A DNA stretch of 60,000 nt from Liolophura sinensis (taxonomy: Eukaryota > Mollusca > Polyplacophora > Chitonida > Chitonidae): positions 13,141,338 to 13,201,337 of the forward strand of contig NC_088302.1 of the NCBI RefSeq assembly GCF_032854445.1, written 5' to 3'. Under the pieces are notes generated by a model that saw nothing but the letters and a program-made list of their open reading frames with translations, was not told where the DNA came from and made no database searches. Positions 21,323 through 32,814 of the stretch are shown here, one piece after another (positions within the stretch are counted from its first letter, which is position 1; every line of letters starts with the position of its first letter). A program made the position numbers and the translations under genes.

Positions 21323-24300
21323 CTGGGGAGGACAAGAAATATTTATACATTAACATCTTTGTGGCATGAAACTTTGTGGTTTGTGGTTATTTTATGCGGC
21401 GATTAAAATCCAATCATGAATGAGCCGAGTCATACACTCGGAAGTAGCCTACAGGTGTCATGTACACAACTATAGTAGGCCTCGATGGGGTCTCTTGTTT
21501 GGTGTCGCCGACAACATGAGTCAGTGAGACAGCAACGGGAGCAATTTGAACTGCACTTCTCCCCATACTGCTTCCCACTGTACAAAAGGACACCGTCGAA
21601 AACTACAGATACATGTGTGTTAAAAGTGAAGCACTCTGACAAAAACAAAACTCATTTTCAAGACGACTTAAGACATTTCTGACGTGATATCAGAACACTC
21701 CAGTAATTTTAAACCCTCCTGCTCATTTCACTCTACACACATAAAAATAATTATTTATGTAAATAGGTCTCGTAACATAAGTATTTAAAACTTATTCATG
21801 CTTTGCTCCATTAACGTTTCTGTCATTCCTTGCTTGAGAAACATCTTGCTAAGACAAACGACGAAAAAAATGGCCTCTTTGACGACAGAGGAGTATGATC
21901 ATTCACTATTATATGTGTTAAATAATACTATCTCTCGGAGATTATCTGGGGTTTTTTTCTCGGATTTATCTACATATTTGTATTCTTGACTGATCCTAGT
22001 TTATCATCGACCTCAACGATATTTCACTTATAAATGGCGGTCAGTTTAATGGGTGGAGCTGTAACCGAACTTTATGTAAGACTTCACAAACCGCCCGACG
22101 AGCATTGTCCAGTACATATCTCTACCAAAAACCCGAGGACAATGCCTGTGGGGGAGGCTCATGAATCTTTACTCTGGTCCAGCTTGTAATGATATGAAGT
22201 GCTGTCATAGCTTACCCAGTGGCCTACCTTTGAGGCGCATCTGTATTAGCCCCTTGGCTTTTCTTTCTTGTTCTATCTCTGAATATAAAGATCCTGAAAT
22301 GCACAAAAGATTTCCTATATCAAAAAGTGATCAATTAACGTATTAATCAATTTATAACGAGCGTTTCGATCCGATACGTTTTCAGATACATGTAGTTTCT
22401 TCAGAGACCACTCATGGTTACAATAGTAATAAACACAATACCTGTACCATAGTACTTCACAATACACATCATACGAAACACCATTTTCATAGATAGTTAT
22501 TATATTCATTCTCTAAGTTAACAGCGCAAAATGAGTTTTGTATCAACAACAGTTTTAACGAGTAAATGGATAAATAATATAAGTTATTGATACTGATATT
22601 AATATTAGTTGCATGGTTACTCATTAACAGCTAGGATACGGAAATATATGGTATAACCCTATTTGGGGCGAGGAATATTCGGAGGTCCAACCAAGGTACC
22701 CATACAGAGAGTTCCTACATAATCTGACCTTCATCAGAATACAAGAACTAAGCTTTACCTACGTAAGAAAAGTTACAGGACATCATGTAAAGGGTAAGTT
22801 TATATGGGAGGGGGAGTGGGGGTGGAGTGGGGTGGGATGTGTGGGGATGGAGGCTCTTACATAAGAAAAACTGATATGAGGCACCGAGATGGACAACCAA
22901 CATGTGGGATAATCTTACACGGGAATCCTGCAACTTACATAAGATGCTATACACTATAGCCTGATATGTGATCCTTACGGGATGGTCTGATATGTGATCT
23001 GCACAGGATAGTCTGATATGGACGGATACAGGGCAAACGGATATGAGTTCTTACAACTGGGTAACCTGATATGAGGTTTATGCGGGATAAGCTGATATGG
23101 GGTCTGATACTGGGTAACCTGATATGAATTCTTGCACTGGTTGATATACTGGGTAACCTTATATTGGTTATCGTAACCTGATATGCATGGGGTCTTACCC
23201 TATAGTTACCTCGCATGGCCGAGATTTGTTCTGTTAATTCCTGTTTAATCCTCGCCTCACGTCTTAACGTGTCCTCCAAAGATCCTGAAATAAAACGGAA
23301 TTGTCAATAACAACAAATGCTAATTTTATTGATACACCTTAAAGAATACAGGTGATGTATAGTTCCAAATACTTACTTATTTATTTGTTGTCTTACCCAG
23401 TAATCAGACATTTTCAATTATGTACTGACAATTTCACTTACAGGAAACCGGAGTGCCCAGGAAACACCACCAAGCTTTTTGCAAGTTACTACTGAACTTT
23501 CTTACATGTGATGTGCACATCAGGTTGGTGGAAAGCTAAGCAAACGGGTTACGACGCGAGTGTCAGCAACTGCACAAAGCTGTGAAGCGGGGGAATTCCC
23601 TGTCCAAAACCGGTTTTGAACCCACACCTCGTCTGTCCCAATATTTGAAAGAAAATATTATCTACGATAATATATGTACGATTTAATTTATTTATTTGAT
23701 TGGTGTTTTACGCCATACTCAAGAATATTTCCTTAATACGACGGCGGGCAGCATTATGGTGGGAGGAAACCGGGCATTACGACGCGGAATTCTAATTAAG
23801 TACTTTACATATACCAAACAGATATTTTTCATATACCTCACTCATTTACTGGTATAGCTACCAGGGTAAATATACGAATGTCAAAAGTGATGATGAGATT
23901 TAAGACTTGCCTTTAAGTCGAAGGTTCCGCTTCTCCGCCTGTTCTCGAGCTTTCTTGGCTCTGGACAGTAGACTTTGTAGCTCTTCTGTGTGAACAAGGA
24001 AGTGGACAAAGAATATGGTAAGTAGCTGTGCAAAGAACGTGTCCATAAATGTCCAGACACTGGACCTACGACGCTTTCTCAGTGTACTGGCCACAGGACC
24101 ACAAAGCTGACTTAGACTATGTGCTTCTGTTCTTGAACTTAGATTTGAACTTTAGAGCTAATTTTGGACAACAAAACAACTATTAGTATTAATATAAAAG
24201 CTCTTACGGGAAGTCCCAATTTTAGCGCTGTAAGTTCCTTTAAATCTGACTTAAGTCTGAAGTCGACAGCTTTCTTATCTCAGTGAATCGAGAATTTAAA

Positions 24301-27300
24301 TGTGAATTTAAATTCATCCAGGAATTATCAGACGGAGTTGATTTAATAATCCTATGATCACAATATCGTGCCAATTTACAACAAAGTAAACGTCATGACA
24401 AAAACTCCTACCGAGTGGCATATTAGAATAACCCCCGCTACTGACTGACGCCATCTCCACATCCAGAGCTGTCCAACATACAAGAGAAAATGGCTGGATT
24501 TTTTAAAAACAAAAATGCCTCATTGGACTTTACATACTGTTAAATTAATATACTCGCAGCACTTTAAAATACTGGTCAGAACTTCCTTTCCACATGCTGC
24601 CAAGAAACTGTATAATCGATGGCTGTCTTCAGATAATCTCGGCTTTGTTAGAGATACTAATTAGATTTCAGAACAATGGATAGGCAAAGAAAGAAACAGA
24701 CAAAGAATCAAAATTATGAATACTCTATTATGAAAACTATTCCATTAATAAACGAATAATGAGAATTACCGCTTACCACTTAGAGAACAGTCTTCGTTGT
24801 CAGCAAGCAGCTCCTAAAAAAAGATAATTAAATTTGATAACTTACATTTTTTATGCAGAAAAATCATTTATTTTTTAAATTACTGTTGTTTGACATGAGT
24901 TTGTAGGAATTTGTATTTTAAAACATTTAATTGGTTTGTTGAAGTCAACAGATTTTCATTTTTTCTTTCCATTTAGATAATCTAATTAATTGATTATCTA
25001 AGATCACTAAAGCATAGTATATATTTTTCATTTTCTTTTCGATTTGATGGTTTTTTGATCTAGTTTGTTACACTCGATTATAGGGCTTATGTACCCTGTC
25101 GTCCAGGATTCTTGCTGGACAACATGAAAGGAGCTGAGAAAAAACCGGTTTAGAAAGTCCTTGATAAAAAGTTATCGCTGTTATGACGAATATGCAGCTA
25201 TGTCATATTTTAATAACTGTGTACCTATCCCTGTGGGTTCCTGGAACTTCTACACCGATCTTCTTCTGTTCCCGACAATTGGTTTATATTCCATATTAAA
25301 GCACTCGGTGTGTAATATTCATCGTTCTCTGTATATGTAATAGCTTGACAATCACAAGATTTCATTTTTTGCGAAACTTTCTCCTATTAAATTTCATTAT
25401 TGTCCAACAGCATGTGCGCAAATTGGTGCGAGCCTGACATCTGACCAAATGTGTTGTCTATATATAGAAGGTATATAAGTGAGGGAAAGTAATAATTGGA
25501 TAGCTATCCTAATACAACAATTTCCTCTATCTCATTTATTACGCATATGTAATAATGAATAACAGACGGCAATTCAGCCGAACTGGTCGGGCCCTTAGAG
25601 ATAGACAAAGGAAATGATTAAAAGCTCGTGTTGCCGGTTGTTCACCGGAGATTCGTCATAATACGGCATGTGCTACACCAGACGGCGCTATCTAAAGACT
25701 CGATAACAATGAGAAGACTATTCTATCCATGCGCAATATCTCCTAGATATTAAATATTTACAGCTTTTTTTCAATTCCAAATGGAATAGTAGCTGTGAAG
25801 CACATCCGTTTCACACTTGCCTGAATACATTTTTCCATAATCCAAAGCGCTGCCGTTTATTTGATACACCACAGCAACTAGAACTATTCTGTCAGAAACA
25901 ATTACTTAAGCGTTTCCGGTTTTAAACCAGCGAAAGGTACGAGACCGGACGTTCTCTTGGAGCTGAAGCTCATGAGTGCATTAGAGCGGTAAAGCACATT
26001 AAAGAGCATCTGTCGAGCGTCAACATCCAGGGAAGGTGTCTTTTGTGTCAGAGAGTATTAGTATTGCGTTTCTGTATAAACAACATTTGCGGATACTGGC
26101 AAACAGAACAAGCCCAAATAAACGTTCACAAATCCATAGACTGGTTAATTAATTTGATTTAATCTCAAAATTGTCAATTTCTTGCCAGCTATATACACTG
26201 CGGCCCAGTTGCCAAGTGGCAGAATAATGACTCAGGAGATGCTGTCGCTGTGAGTTAGAGTCCATTTGATGCTGGTGTCACCTCCAGTCGCTTACAACCT
26301 GCGGGTGGTCGTTCTTCTCCGACCTCTGCCCGGTTTCGTCCCACCTTAATGCTAGCCGCTGTCCTATAAGTGAATAAGTCTTGACTACGGCGTAAAGTAT
26401 CAATCAAATGAACAAATAAATATATACACTGATTTTATCTGTGGTATTAACTTTTCACTCTTCTTGTCATGGTATAAACAACTTTTGCATCAGTCCACTG
26501 ATTAGATACTGTAACGGGATGCCATTGCCACTGTCTCATTTTGATGCTTCAGAAATAGCAAGTTGGCTGTAACAGGCATCGAGAGCCATGTTTCTACAAT
26601 ACGTTAAGTCACACGTGATAACTTATTAGTTCAGATTATAGTTGGTATCACCGATGGCTGTGGAAACTATTGATGATAGTAAACCGATTGCAATAACACT
26701 TCAGACACCATGATCTGATTAAGTAATAATAGAACGATAATTTATGCCGTGATCAGCCGATGTAGAAAAGTTTGCTTCACAGATTGATAGTATGATGGGC
26801 GTTTCTGCACCTACATTTACAATTTGAATCTCTTGAGATTGCCGATAACATTTGTCTTAACGTTCCATACTGCAAAGTCGCACATTTTAACAGGTGAATA
26901 TATAAGAACATCTTCATCTTCTTACCTCCATATCGACAGAGTTTTGTCTTGTTACTTCCCCACCGGATAGAGGTTCGGAAATTCTCCCAGAGCTATCTAT
27001 GCCTGGATTATCGTGGCAGTCCGACTGTTTGCAAATCTTATCCTCCCGAGAACTACAACTGTCCACAATTTCTGATGTCCGAGTTTCGCCCCTGTTGCCA
27101 AGTCCTTTAACTTCATTGTCACTCTTGTCTATGGCGTTACCTCCCTTGCACTCTTCTTCCACGACCTCGATGGGTCCTTCGTCATCGGAGCCTGGAGTTT
27201 TCCCGGAGTCAGGGACGTCTTTCTTCCCCGCTGTTTTGATTTTCCACGGCGTGTTGTTTGTCCGCGGGAACTCTTTATAACGCTCGCTATCGTTAGAGGA

Positions 27301-28581
27301 GGAATCCACTATTTCTGAATTTGCAGTGTTTTTATCAGTTGTTTGATTTCTAAGGTCTCTGGTGCTGTGCCTCTTGTCATCGGACGTTGAGGTTTTGTTT
27401 GATTTGGGCTCTTGTGGACATCCATCTTCCCCGTCGCAGGATCGCATGTAGTAGTTCATATCCGGTTTAGGGTATGACGGCTGCTGCATCCACATCATCG
27501 TGTACGGTGCGCTCAGGGAACGTAAGACGTCTCCGTAACTTTGGAACGAAGGCGATCGTGGGCAATTTACGCCCCGTGGAAAGGCTGGGTGCATGGGGCC
27601 CTGGGCCAACCTCTGAAAATGCAAAGGGTCTGCGACTGCTGACATGTAGGGGTAGTAAGGAAAAGATGAAGACGAGGATGGGAAAGAGTAGAAACCGATG
27701 TCTTCCGAGGTCGGGGATGGGGGCAGGGTCGGTATTTTGGGGCTGTGAGGAGCTTTAGTGGGGCTGCTCAACATTCTCTTTCGGCTTCCCCCGTTAAACA
27801 TAGCTTTGACGTCTTCCCATGCGTGGACCAGCCCGTCTGACGGAGCTTGGTCGCACAGCTTCAGATGGCGCCTCCAAGAGTTGAAGTTGGCCGCGTCTGG
27901 GTGGCGATACGACGCGGAATGAGATCTATGGTAGTGAAAGATAAATTTATTCGGCGAGAAGTATCCCTTGCATAAGTGACACTCTATGCATTTCGCTCTG
28001 GAACTGTTGTAACGGGACGGCAAGAAGCTTCCTCTGCAACCCCAGCCGCATTCGTGGTACACCTCAAACTTGAAGTCCTCTGGAAGCTGAGGCGGAGCGA
28101 TGTCCTCCAAAAAGGATTTGACCAACCTTTCTGCTTCCCTCTTGGTGATGAGTCCACAGCGACGGGAGGACACGGGCATTGCCCCGGCGCGTCGCAGGAT
28201 CTCCAGCTGTACCGGGGTGCACTGCAGGCAGGTGATGCCCAGTGCAACACGGCGGTTGTGGATCTCATTGTAGCTATAGTCTTTGAGCAATGTGTTGGAG
28301 ATCTGTGCCAGACATAGTCGTTCCTGACCATCGATGAAGAGTGAGACGATGGGCGTTCCATACAACATTACGGTTCCCACCTGGTTCTGGCGTGCCAGGC
28401 TCATCATGGCAAGGCCGTCTTTCCCACTGGAACCCTTCTTGTTTGCTTTGGGTTCAGGATCCGGGAGACACGGGTGCGGGAAAAGCCCGGGCTGCATCAC
28501 CCCGGCTTTGGCGGGGTCAAAGTACAGCGCGTGGAAGTTCCCCGTGTCGCACATGACTTCTCTAAACGTATATCCACCCAC
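21216..28581 (-). CDS. SKOR: SKOR/Fussel-type Ski-family transcriptional corepressor
   Basis: Proposed join on the minus strand: 28581-26926, 24813-24777, 24468-24412, 23985-23911, 23284-23210, 21322-21216; about 667 residues plus unidentified 5' exon(s). Intron phases agree at every junction (0, 1, 1, 1, 1). The first exon carries the Ski/Sno/Dac domain and the Smad4-binding-like zinc domain, with long runs matching SKOR1/SKOR2 (IDGQERLCLAQISNTLLK, YNEIHNRRVALGITC, DAANFNSWRRHLKL, AWEDVKAMFNGG). Known SKOR/Fuss proteins are nuclear corepressors in neurons that act with partners such as LBX1 and Smads; that role is transferred by homology. The small exons encode a charged heptad-rich coiled coil, as expected of the C-terminus of this family. 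The start codon is not visible: the 28581 exon begins right after an acceptor. Vertebrate SKORs are longer, mainly in the disordered middle. The terminal exon is the least certain. Confidence 0.85.
21477..21577 (-). pseudogene. EGF/MEGF-like cysteine-rich fragment, possibly an exon relic
   Basis: After CCTTTTGTACAG (AG at 21578-21579) one minus-strand frame reads GKQYGEKCSSNCSRCC, then a further Cys-rich stretch. GxxYGxxCSxxC is the signature of MEGF/laminin-type EGF repeats. No clear donor follows and the Cys spacing soon departs from the family. In another frame (phase 1) the same DNA is open to a stop near 21420 and could be an alternative SKOR end. Confidence 0.3.
21650..22794 (-). other. 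SKOR intron sequence without recognised features
   Basis: AT-rich sequence between the second coiled-coil exon and the proposed terminal exon. No further exon with fitting phase was noticed, apart from the alternative open region near 21577. Confidence 0.35.
22795..22860. repeat. G-rich low-complexity run in SKOR intron
   Basis: Runs of GGG and GTGGGG on the plus strand (C-rich on the transcribed strand sense). Simple sequence, no other signal. Confidence 0.5.
22966..23205. repeat. Degenerate CTGATATG-rich minisatellite
   Basis: About nine irregular units share (C/T)CTGATATG and GGGTAACC or GGGATA. The array starts right beside the donor of the second coiled-coil exon (23209). The minus-strand ORF that covers it is a by-product. 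Confidence 0.65.
23210..23284 (-). CDS. SKOR: SKOR coiled-coil exon 2 (75 nt)
   Basis: Acceptor TTTTATTTCAG (ending 23285), then codons reading SLEDTLRREARIKQELTEQI and continuing SAMR, then donor G|GTAACT. Phase 1-1 and exactly the same length as the previous exon. The heptad pattern continues without break across the junction. Confidence 0.75.
23683..23775 (-). mobile_element. SINE tail and core, 5'-truncated
   Basis: The (TTTA)n run, then GATTGGTGTTTTACGCCATA and GCAGCATTATGGTGGGAGG on the plus strand, are the SINE 3' half in reverse. It lies in the SKOR intron between the two 75-nt exons. Confidence 0.85.
23911..23985 (-). CDS. SKOR: SKOR coiled-coil exon 1 (75 nt, GC donor)
   Basis: Acceptor TTGTTCACACAG (ending 23986) opens a frame that reads ELQSLLSRAKKAREQAEK and continues RNLRLK. 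The donor is AAAG|GCAAGT, the classic GC-AG donor context. Phase 1-1. The charged, Leu/Ala heptad-like composition fits the coiled coil of Ski-family C-termini. Confidence 0.75.
24137..24258. mobile_element. Possible small foldback (MITE-like) element in a SKOR intron
   Basis: The left block CTTAGATTTGAACTTTAGAG with CTAATTTTGG is roughly the reverse complement of CCCAATTTTAGCGCTGTAAG and TTTAAATCTGACTTAAG on the right. The arms are imperfect and no target duplication was found. Confidence 0.4.
24412..24468 (-). CDS. SKOR: SKOR small exon (57 nt, phase 1-1)
   Basis: Acceptor TGTTGGACAG (ending 24469) and donor G|GTAGGA (24411). In the joined frame it reads LDVEMASVSSGGYSNMPL. Its length divides by three and its phases are symmetric, so it can be skipped without frame change. 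Confidence 0.6.
24777..24813 (-). CDS. SKOR: SKOR micro-exon (37 nt)
   Basis: Acceptor TTTTTTTAG (ending 24814) is followed by codons for ELLADNEDCSLS plus one base, then donor GTAAGC. Phase 0 in and phase 1 out fit both neighbours. The evidence is splice sites and phase only. Confidence 0.6.
24814..26289 (-). other. SKOR: SKOR intron 3' of the main exon, left part
   Basis: AT-rich, no repeat recognised apart from T-rich tracts near 24960-25060. No additional phase-0 exon was noticed between 24814 and 26925. Confidence 0.4.
26290..26421 (+). mobile_element. SINE, 5'-truncated, in SKOR intron
   Basis: Runs from CAACCTGCGGGTGGTCGT through CCCACCTTAATGCTAGCCG to CTACGGCGTAAAGTATCAAT and an AT-rich tail. 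Diverged. It lies antisense to SKOR. Confidence 0.8.
26422..26925 (-). other. SKOR: SKOR intron next to the main exon
   Basis: No feature recognised besides the donor of the main exon at 26925. Confidence 0.4.
26926..28581 (-). CDS. SKOR: SKOR main exon: Ski/Sno/Dac and SAND-like zinc domains
   Basis: The 1,656-nt exon (552 codons, phase 0-0) lies between acceptor TTGTTTCAG (ending 28582) and donor GAG|GTAAGA (26925). By exon codon, the Ski/Sno/Dac domain covers about 64-162 (VMLYGTPIVSLFIDG to KREAERLVKSFL). The Smad4-binding-like domain covers about 170-245, with the Cys/His ligands in YHECGWGC, CIECHLC and FIFHYHRSH. The rest is Ser/Pro-rich and likely disordered. It contains basic GGSRKR and an acidic stretch IEVVEEE, which resembles a SUMO-interacting motif (inference). 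ORF tools extend it upstream through a TTG inside the intron; that extension is an artefact. Confidence 0.93.
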
Positions 28582-28876
28582 CTGAAACAAGAGTGAAAAA
28601 TGTTAGTCCTTTAGATCGTAAGAAATATCATTACCATTGATGAATCGAATTATTTTTTTGACACAATGAATCATGACCCAGACAAGAATTACTAAAAGGT
28701 CGCCGTTCCTGGGAAATGAATCTACCAATAATGATACATCACCCTGACAACCTTCGGAATTGCCTAAACCAACAACCTATAAACGTCATGGAAAAAAGAG
28801 ATGAGATTAAAGCCAACAACGACCTACCTTTCTACCACTTTGATGATAAATACCGCCAAATGACGAACCAAAAACT
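28582..28876 (-). other. SKOR: SKOR intron upstream of the main exon
   Basis: Pyrimidine tract and acceptor for the main exon at the left end. The preceding exon was not identified. Confidence 0.5.
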
Positions 28877-28958
28877 TTTTTTATTTATTTGTATTTATTT
28901 ATTTTTAATTTATTTATTTATTTTTATTTATTTATTTGTATTTATTTCTTCATTTATC
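28877..28958. repeat. (TTTA)n microsatellite
   Basis: Imperfect TTTATTTATT run of about 80 bp. It resembles an isolated SINE tail, but no SINE core adjoins it. Confidence 0.75.
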
Positions 28959-29033
28959 AGTATTATTGGTGGAGGATTTTGAAAACATGAAGAAAAAAAC
29001 CTAAAAGTTACAAGCGTGATATGGTCCTGTTTA

Positions 29034-29276
29034 CTTAGGGCGGGGAAAGTACATGGGGGCAGTACTTAGGGGGGCAGTACATAGGGGACAGTACTTAGTG
29101 GGCAGTACTTATGGGGCAGTACATATGGGGGAACACTACATAGGGGGACAGTACTTAGGGGAACAGTATTAGGGGGGGGGGGCAGAACTTAGGGGGACAG
29201 TACATAGGGGACAGTACTTAGTAGGGGGGGGGGGCAGTACATAGTGGGGACAGTACTTAGGAGAGGACAGTACATA
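29034..29276. repeat. G-rich 16-20 bp tandem repeat (GGGGACAGTACTTAG)
   Basis: About 14 units alternate runs of 3-10 G with CAGTACTTA or CAGTACATA. The plus strand carries many G-runs close together and could form G-quadruplexes; if SKOR has exons further right, this strand is its non-template partner in reverse. Confidence 0.85.
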
Positions 29277-29280
29277 TTTA

Positions 29281-31589
29281 GCCTTTTCATGCATCAAAAG
29301 GCGTTGGCACATTTTCGAACAATATTAAAACCAATACTTTCATATAAGCTACAAACTTGTTAAGTACTTTGAGCGTTAAATAAACATGTGTGACCTGATT
29401 CAAAATTGTGTAATTTTATCGTGATCACTATATTTTATATAAAATGTATATATGCACTCTATATTCTGCCTGAGTACCGAGCAGAGATAACGAAATTACC
29501 CGCATAGAGTACAAGAAACACGTATAATTCCCCTTACGATGTATTGGACAGGCTGTTTTTATGGTCTAAACAAGCGCCCGTTCTTTTCGATCGGCTAATT
29601 TGGCATTGGTTTGATTCGGTTCGGTACTTGCCATCAGATAAACATGACAGTTTGTGACATCGTTACAAAGTAATGATGTAGATTCAATTAAGACATTCGA
29701 GCACATCCTATTGTTGCTCCTCTAAAGGCAGCATCAATAATGACGGATCGATTGTCGAGCGACTTTGCCTTATGCGTTTTATCTAGGCCACGATCTAAGA
29801 ACCGAAACCAAGAATTGAAAAGTGTAATGTGCATCTACAATATCTCTATAATAACTCTGATGTAGCCGTGTCATGTAAGATCTTAGTCCATCAAGTAACT
29901 GTCAGAAAATCCCGAACCACATTTCGCGCTGGCGGAGAATTTGTCTTTATCTGAGCATCTAGGCGGTAACATATCAGTAGGCCTTGACGCGAACAACGTG
30001 TGAAATATGGACGAAGTCAGTAGAAGCATTGACCTTTGACATACGCGGTGAAGTGCTGGAAAATGACTCCGTGTCTCTGGGAAGCAGGCTTAAAGCTGTC
30101 CCCTGGGTATGCCTTACCCCTGCACTCCCCTTCCTCAAGCATACCTCGACCTCTGACCCTGAGGCCGCCTGCCTTTATAAAGTCCGGAATCCGGAAGATA
30201 TATTTCGATTTGTCTTTTCATATCTGCCCACTTGATACTGTATTATTTCCCTCCGCAGACAGGAGAGGTTATCCGGGCGAACCCGACGAACTCCATCCTA
30301 AGCTGACAACTACAGATAAGAGAGGCCAATTGAAATAGCGAGAAGAAAAGGACAATCGGAGCTGAGACGATCTGGACAGCAAACGATCGCCACTCTATCC
30401 TAAACACTGCAGCTTGTCAAAAGAACAGATCGACCGCCAAGTCGGTTCTTTTTACAAATTAGAAATAAGAATCTGTAGAAAACTGGCTATAACGTTAACA
30501 GTGTCAATTATTATCAATTATAGGCAGTATGGCAGAGGCTCTGTATCGACCCGGGAAAAGCGTTACCGACTGGACGCACACGCTGTGGCCGTGTCGCTGA
30601 AAAAAGGATAAAAAAAAGTTGAACTACGGAATGAGATTTCATTAAAGCATGTAATAATCTGCCATCAGGGGCTACGTGTGCAGTTAAATCGAGCTTTTCC
30701 TTATCAAGACAGAGTTATCTAAACCTATTCGGATGGAAAAAAGGGCCAATATTTTCAATAAGATCGCTGTCAAATACACCCAAATAGATTCCTATTTACG
30801 GACAAGAGATAAAATCGGAGATTACAGCTTCGTGTCTTAAAGTGTAAATGTAAGTTTTGTTTTCAAATTAATCTGAATTATAATTAATTAACAATTAATA
30901 TCGGCTGAGTCATACAGCTGTTGGTACGTTATACATTATATAATCATACTGTTAAATTGTTCGGCATCAGATAGCAGGGGCTTTGACCATGTTGAACTGT
31001 TGCACCATGTCTTTTGTTCGGGCCTTGGATCAAATATATCCAATCTTCGAATATTTTATTTAAAGATAAACACACATGGGAGTAAACAAAATTTTAATTG
31101 ACTGCGTAAAAGCAGAAAGTATGTAATTTTTAAAAATTAATTGGACAATTTTTTGTTAATAAGGTACATGTTGAATAAACAAAATGTAAATATTTCGGCC
31201 TATGGTGTTCATTCCGATGTTTAGTATTGTCTGTGTGTTTTTTTTTTATTGTTTGTTTTTTTGTTTTGTTTTTGTTTTTTTTTCTACAAAATGCCAGAGG
31301 TTGTGTAAACTGATATATACGTACTGATAAGTACTGTAGAAGGTTATCTATATCCCGCTCGCGTTATTATTCATCCGTGCATATGTCAGCTATATTATAG
31401 TTAACATATATATACCGTCTAGAGGTCACCCCTCGGGACCATTTAACGGGTTGTTATATGGCAGGAACATTCCCCCATTTTCCACCAATTCATTAAACGA
31501 CAACCAAAGGTTGCTTCGACTTTCTGCCATTTAACACAAAGGCCTAATATCGTCCATAATGAAATATCTTTACGCAACTGTTCGAATGG
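29281..31589. other. Gene-free region upstream of SKOR, partly complex sequence
   Basis: No exon identified. Blocks at about 29560-30000 and 30250-30620 are less AT-rich and non-repetitive, which could mark SKOR 5' exons, promoter or enhancers (inference). A T-rich (TTTTTG)n tract lies at 31230-31285. Confidence 0.3.
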
Positions 31590-32040
31590 CTTTAAAACGG
31601 CCTATGGTTAAACGAGGCAAGGTCCCAAGCGCGCGCGCTGACATTTAACACCCGTGTAACAGACGGCATATGCTCTTTACTCGTGCCGGGAATATGTATG
31701 AGGTATAAGCGCGCCTGAATTACTGATGATGCCGAAAATTAATTGTGCTCTACCGGACTGTCATTTCCCCTTGGACACGCTTTAACAGTTAGCTGTAATG
31801 ACACGTTCAGTAACATTGGTTTTATTCCTTATTGGAATTAGACCTTGTTTCCGGGGAATTATATTCGCCAAATAACCGCCCGGCCGCGGACTTTGGAAGC
31901 TTGGGCAGGCAGGTGCTCGTTAGATTAAAATCAGATGTCGGAAAAATTGAAATAGCAGGAAAGGCGACAACTCTAAACACTGATACTGAGTGTGTAATGA
32001 GTGTGATGACCAATAGGGAACGTCTTTCTTTCTTTTGAAC
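31590..32040. promoter_or_regulatory. Candidate conserved non-coding block upstream of SKOR
   Basis: Sequence complexity is high and CpG content is above that of the flanks (GCGCGCGCG at 31630-31640). No transposon signature and no plausible coding frame. Such blocks often turn out to be developmental enhancers; this is inference from composition only. Confidence 0.25.
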
Positions 32041-32814
32041 TACAGATCTGTTTCATTCTTATGCAAAAGCAATGAATTTGACGTCTTCAATTAGCTTAAT
32101 TTTGAAGTAATTATAGTGTATTTCACTCTACGCGTCGGAGGTCGTTTGATCCACCCCTGATCAAATGAGTATTCTCGATGGACCATAAAAATCCTCACCC
32201 ATTTTCGCAACGATTAATTCCAACAGCCATCAGTCATTTATTTATTTCATTTATTATTTATTTCCTATTTTGTGGATAGTTGTTTTAATGTTGTATGTCG
32301 TACTTAGGACGGTTTAACATTTACATAACATTTGTTATGATTATAGTTCACTGAAACTTCACAAATACTCGGGCAAATTACCGCTAAGTGCATTTATAGA
32401 TGAGCCAGTAGGAGTTTGGAATGAAGAGGCGACATCGTGAGATTCAGAGATTGGCTGTATATGCGTGGATATGATCTCAAATCATAATATATAGGAAATA
32501 AAATAATTTGATTTTAACTTGTGAAATCACAAGCATTATAATAGGAGTTGCATGCATTTCACAAAGTCAAATTAATAACCGCATAGTTATACATGTATAT
32601 TCATCTAACATCATTGATTTCTCAGACTTGTAAGTCATTTCATTTGAACACAAAATGTTATCTTAAATAAAATTAAAAATTAGCCTTTAATTGTAAATCT
32701 AAGTTCATGAAGATGAAAAGGCAACCACTTTTCTGTTGGTAACTTTGGGCTTGCTCGTGTCAGAAAATAAAAAAAATTGAATAATTATCAGAGAAGAGAA
32801 AAGCTATCAGGGCC
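32041..32814. other. AT-rich intergenic sequence
   Basis: A TTTATTT-rich patch at 32235-32268 may be a SINE-tail relic. Nothing else recognised. Confidence 0.35.

Noticed and set aside
27474-28585. Plus-strand ORFs antisense to the SKOR exon
   Set aside because: Shadows of a strong conserved coding exon on the other strand; no independent evidence.
28582-28590. N-terminal MFQ extension of the SKOR ORF
   Set aside because: The codons come from the intron: they are TTG TTT CAG, the end of the pyrimidine tract and acceptor.
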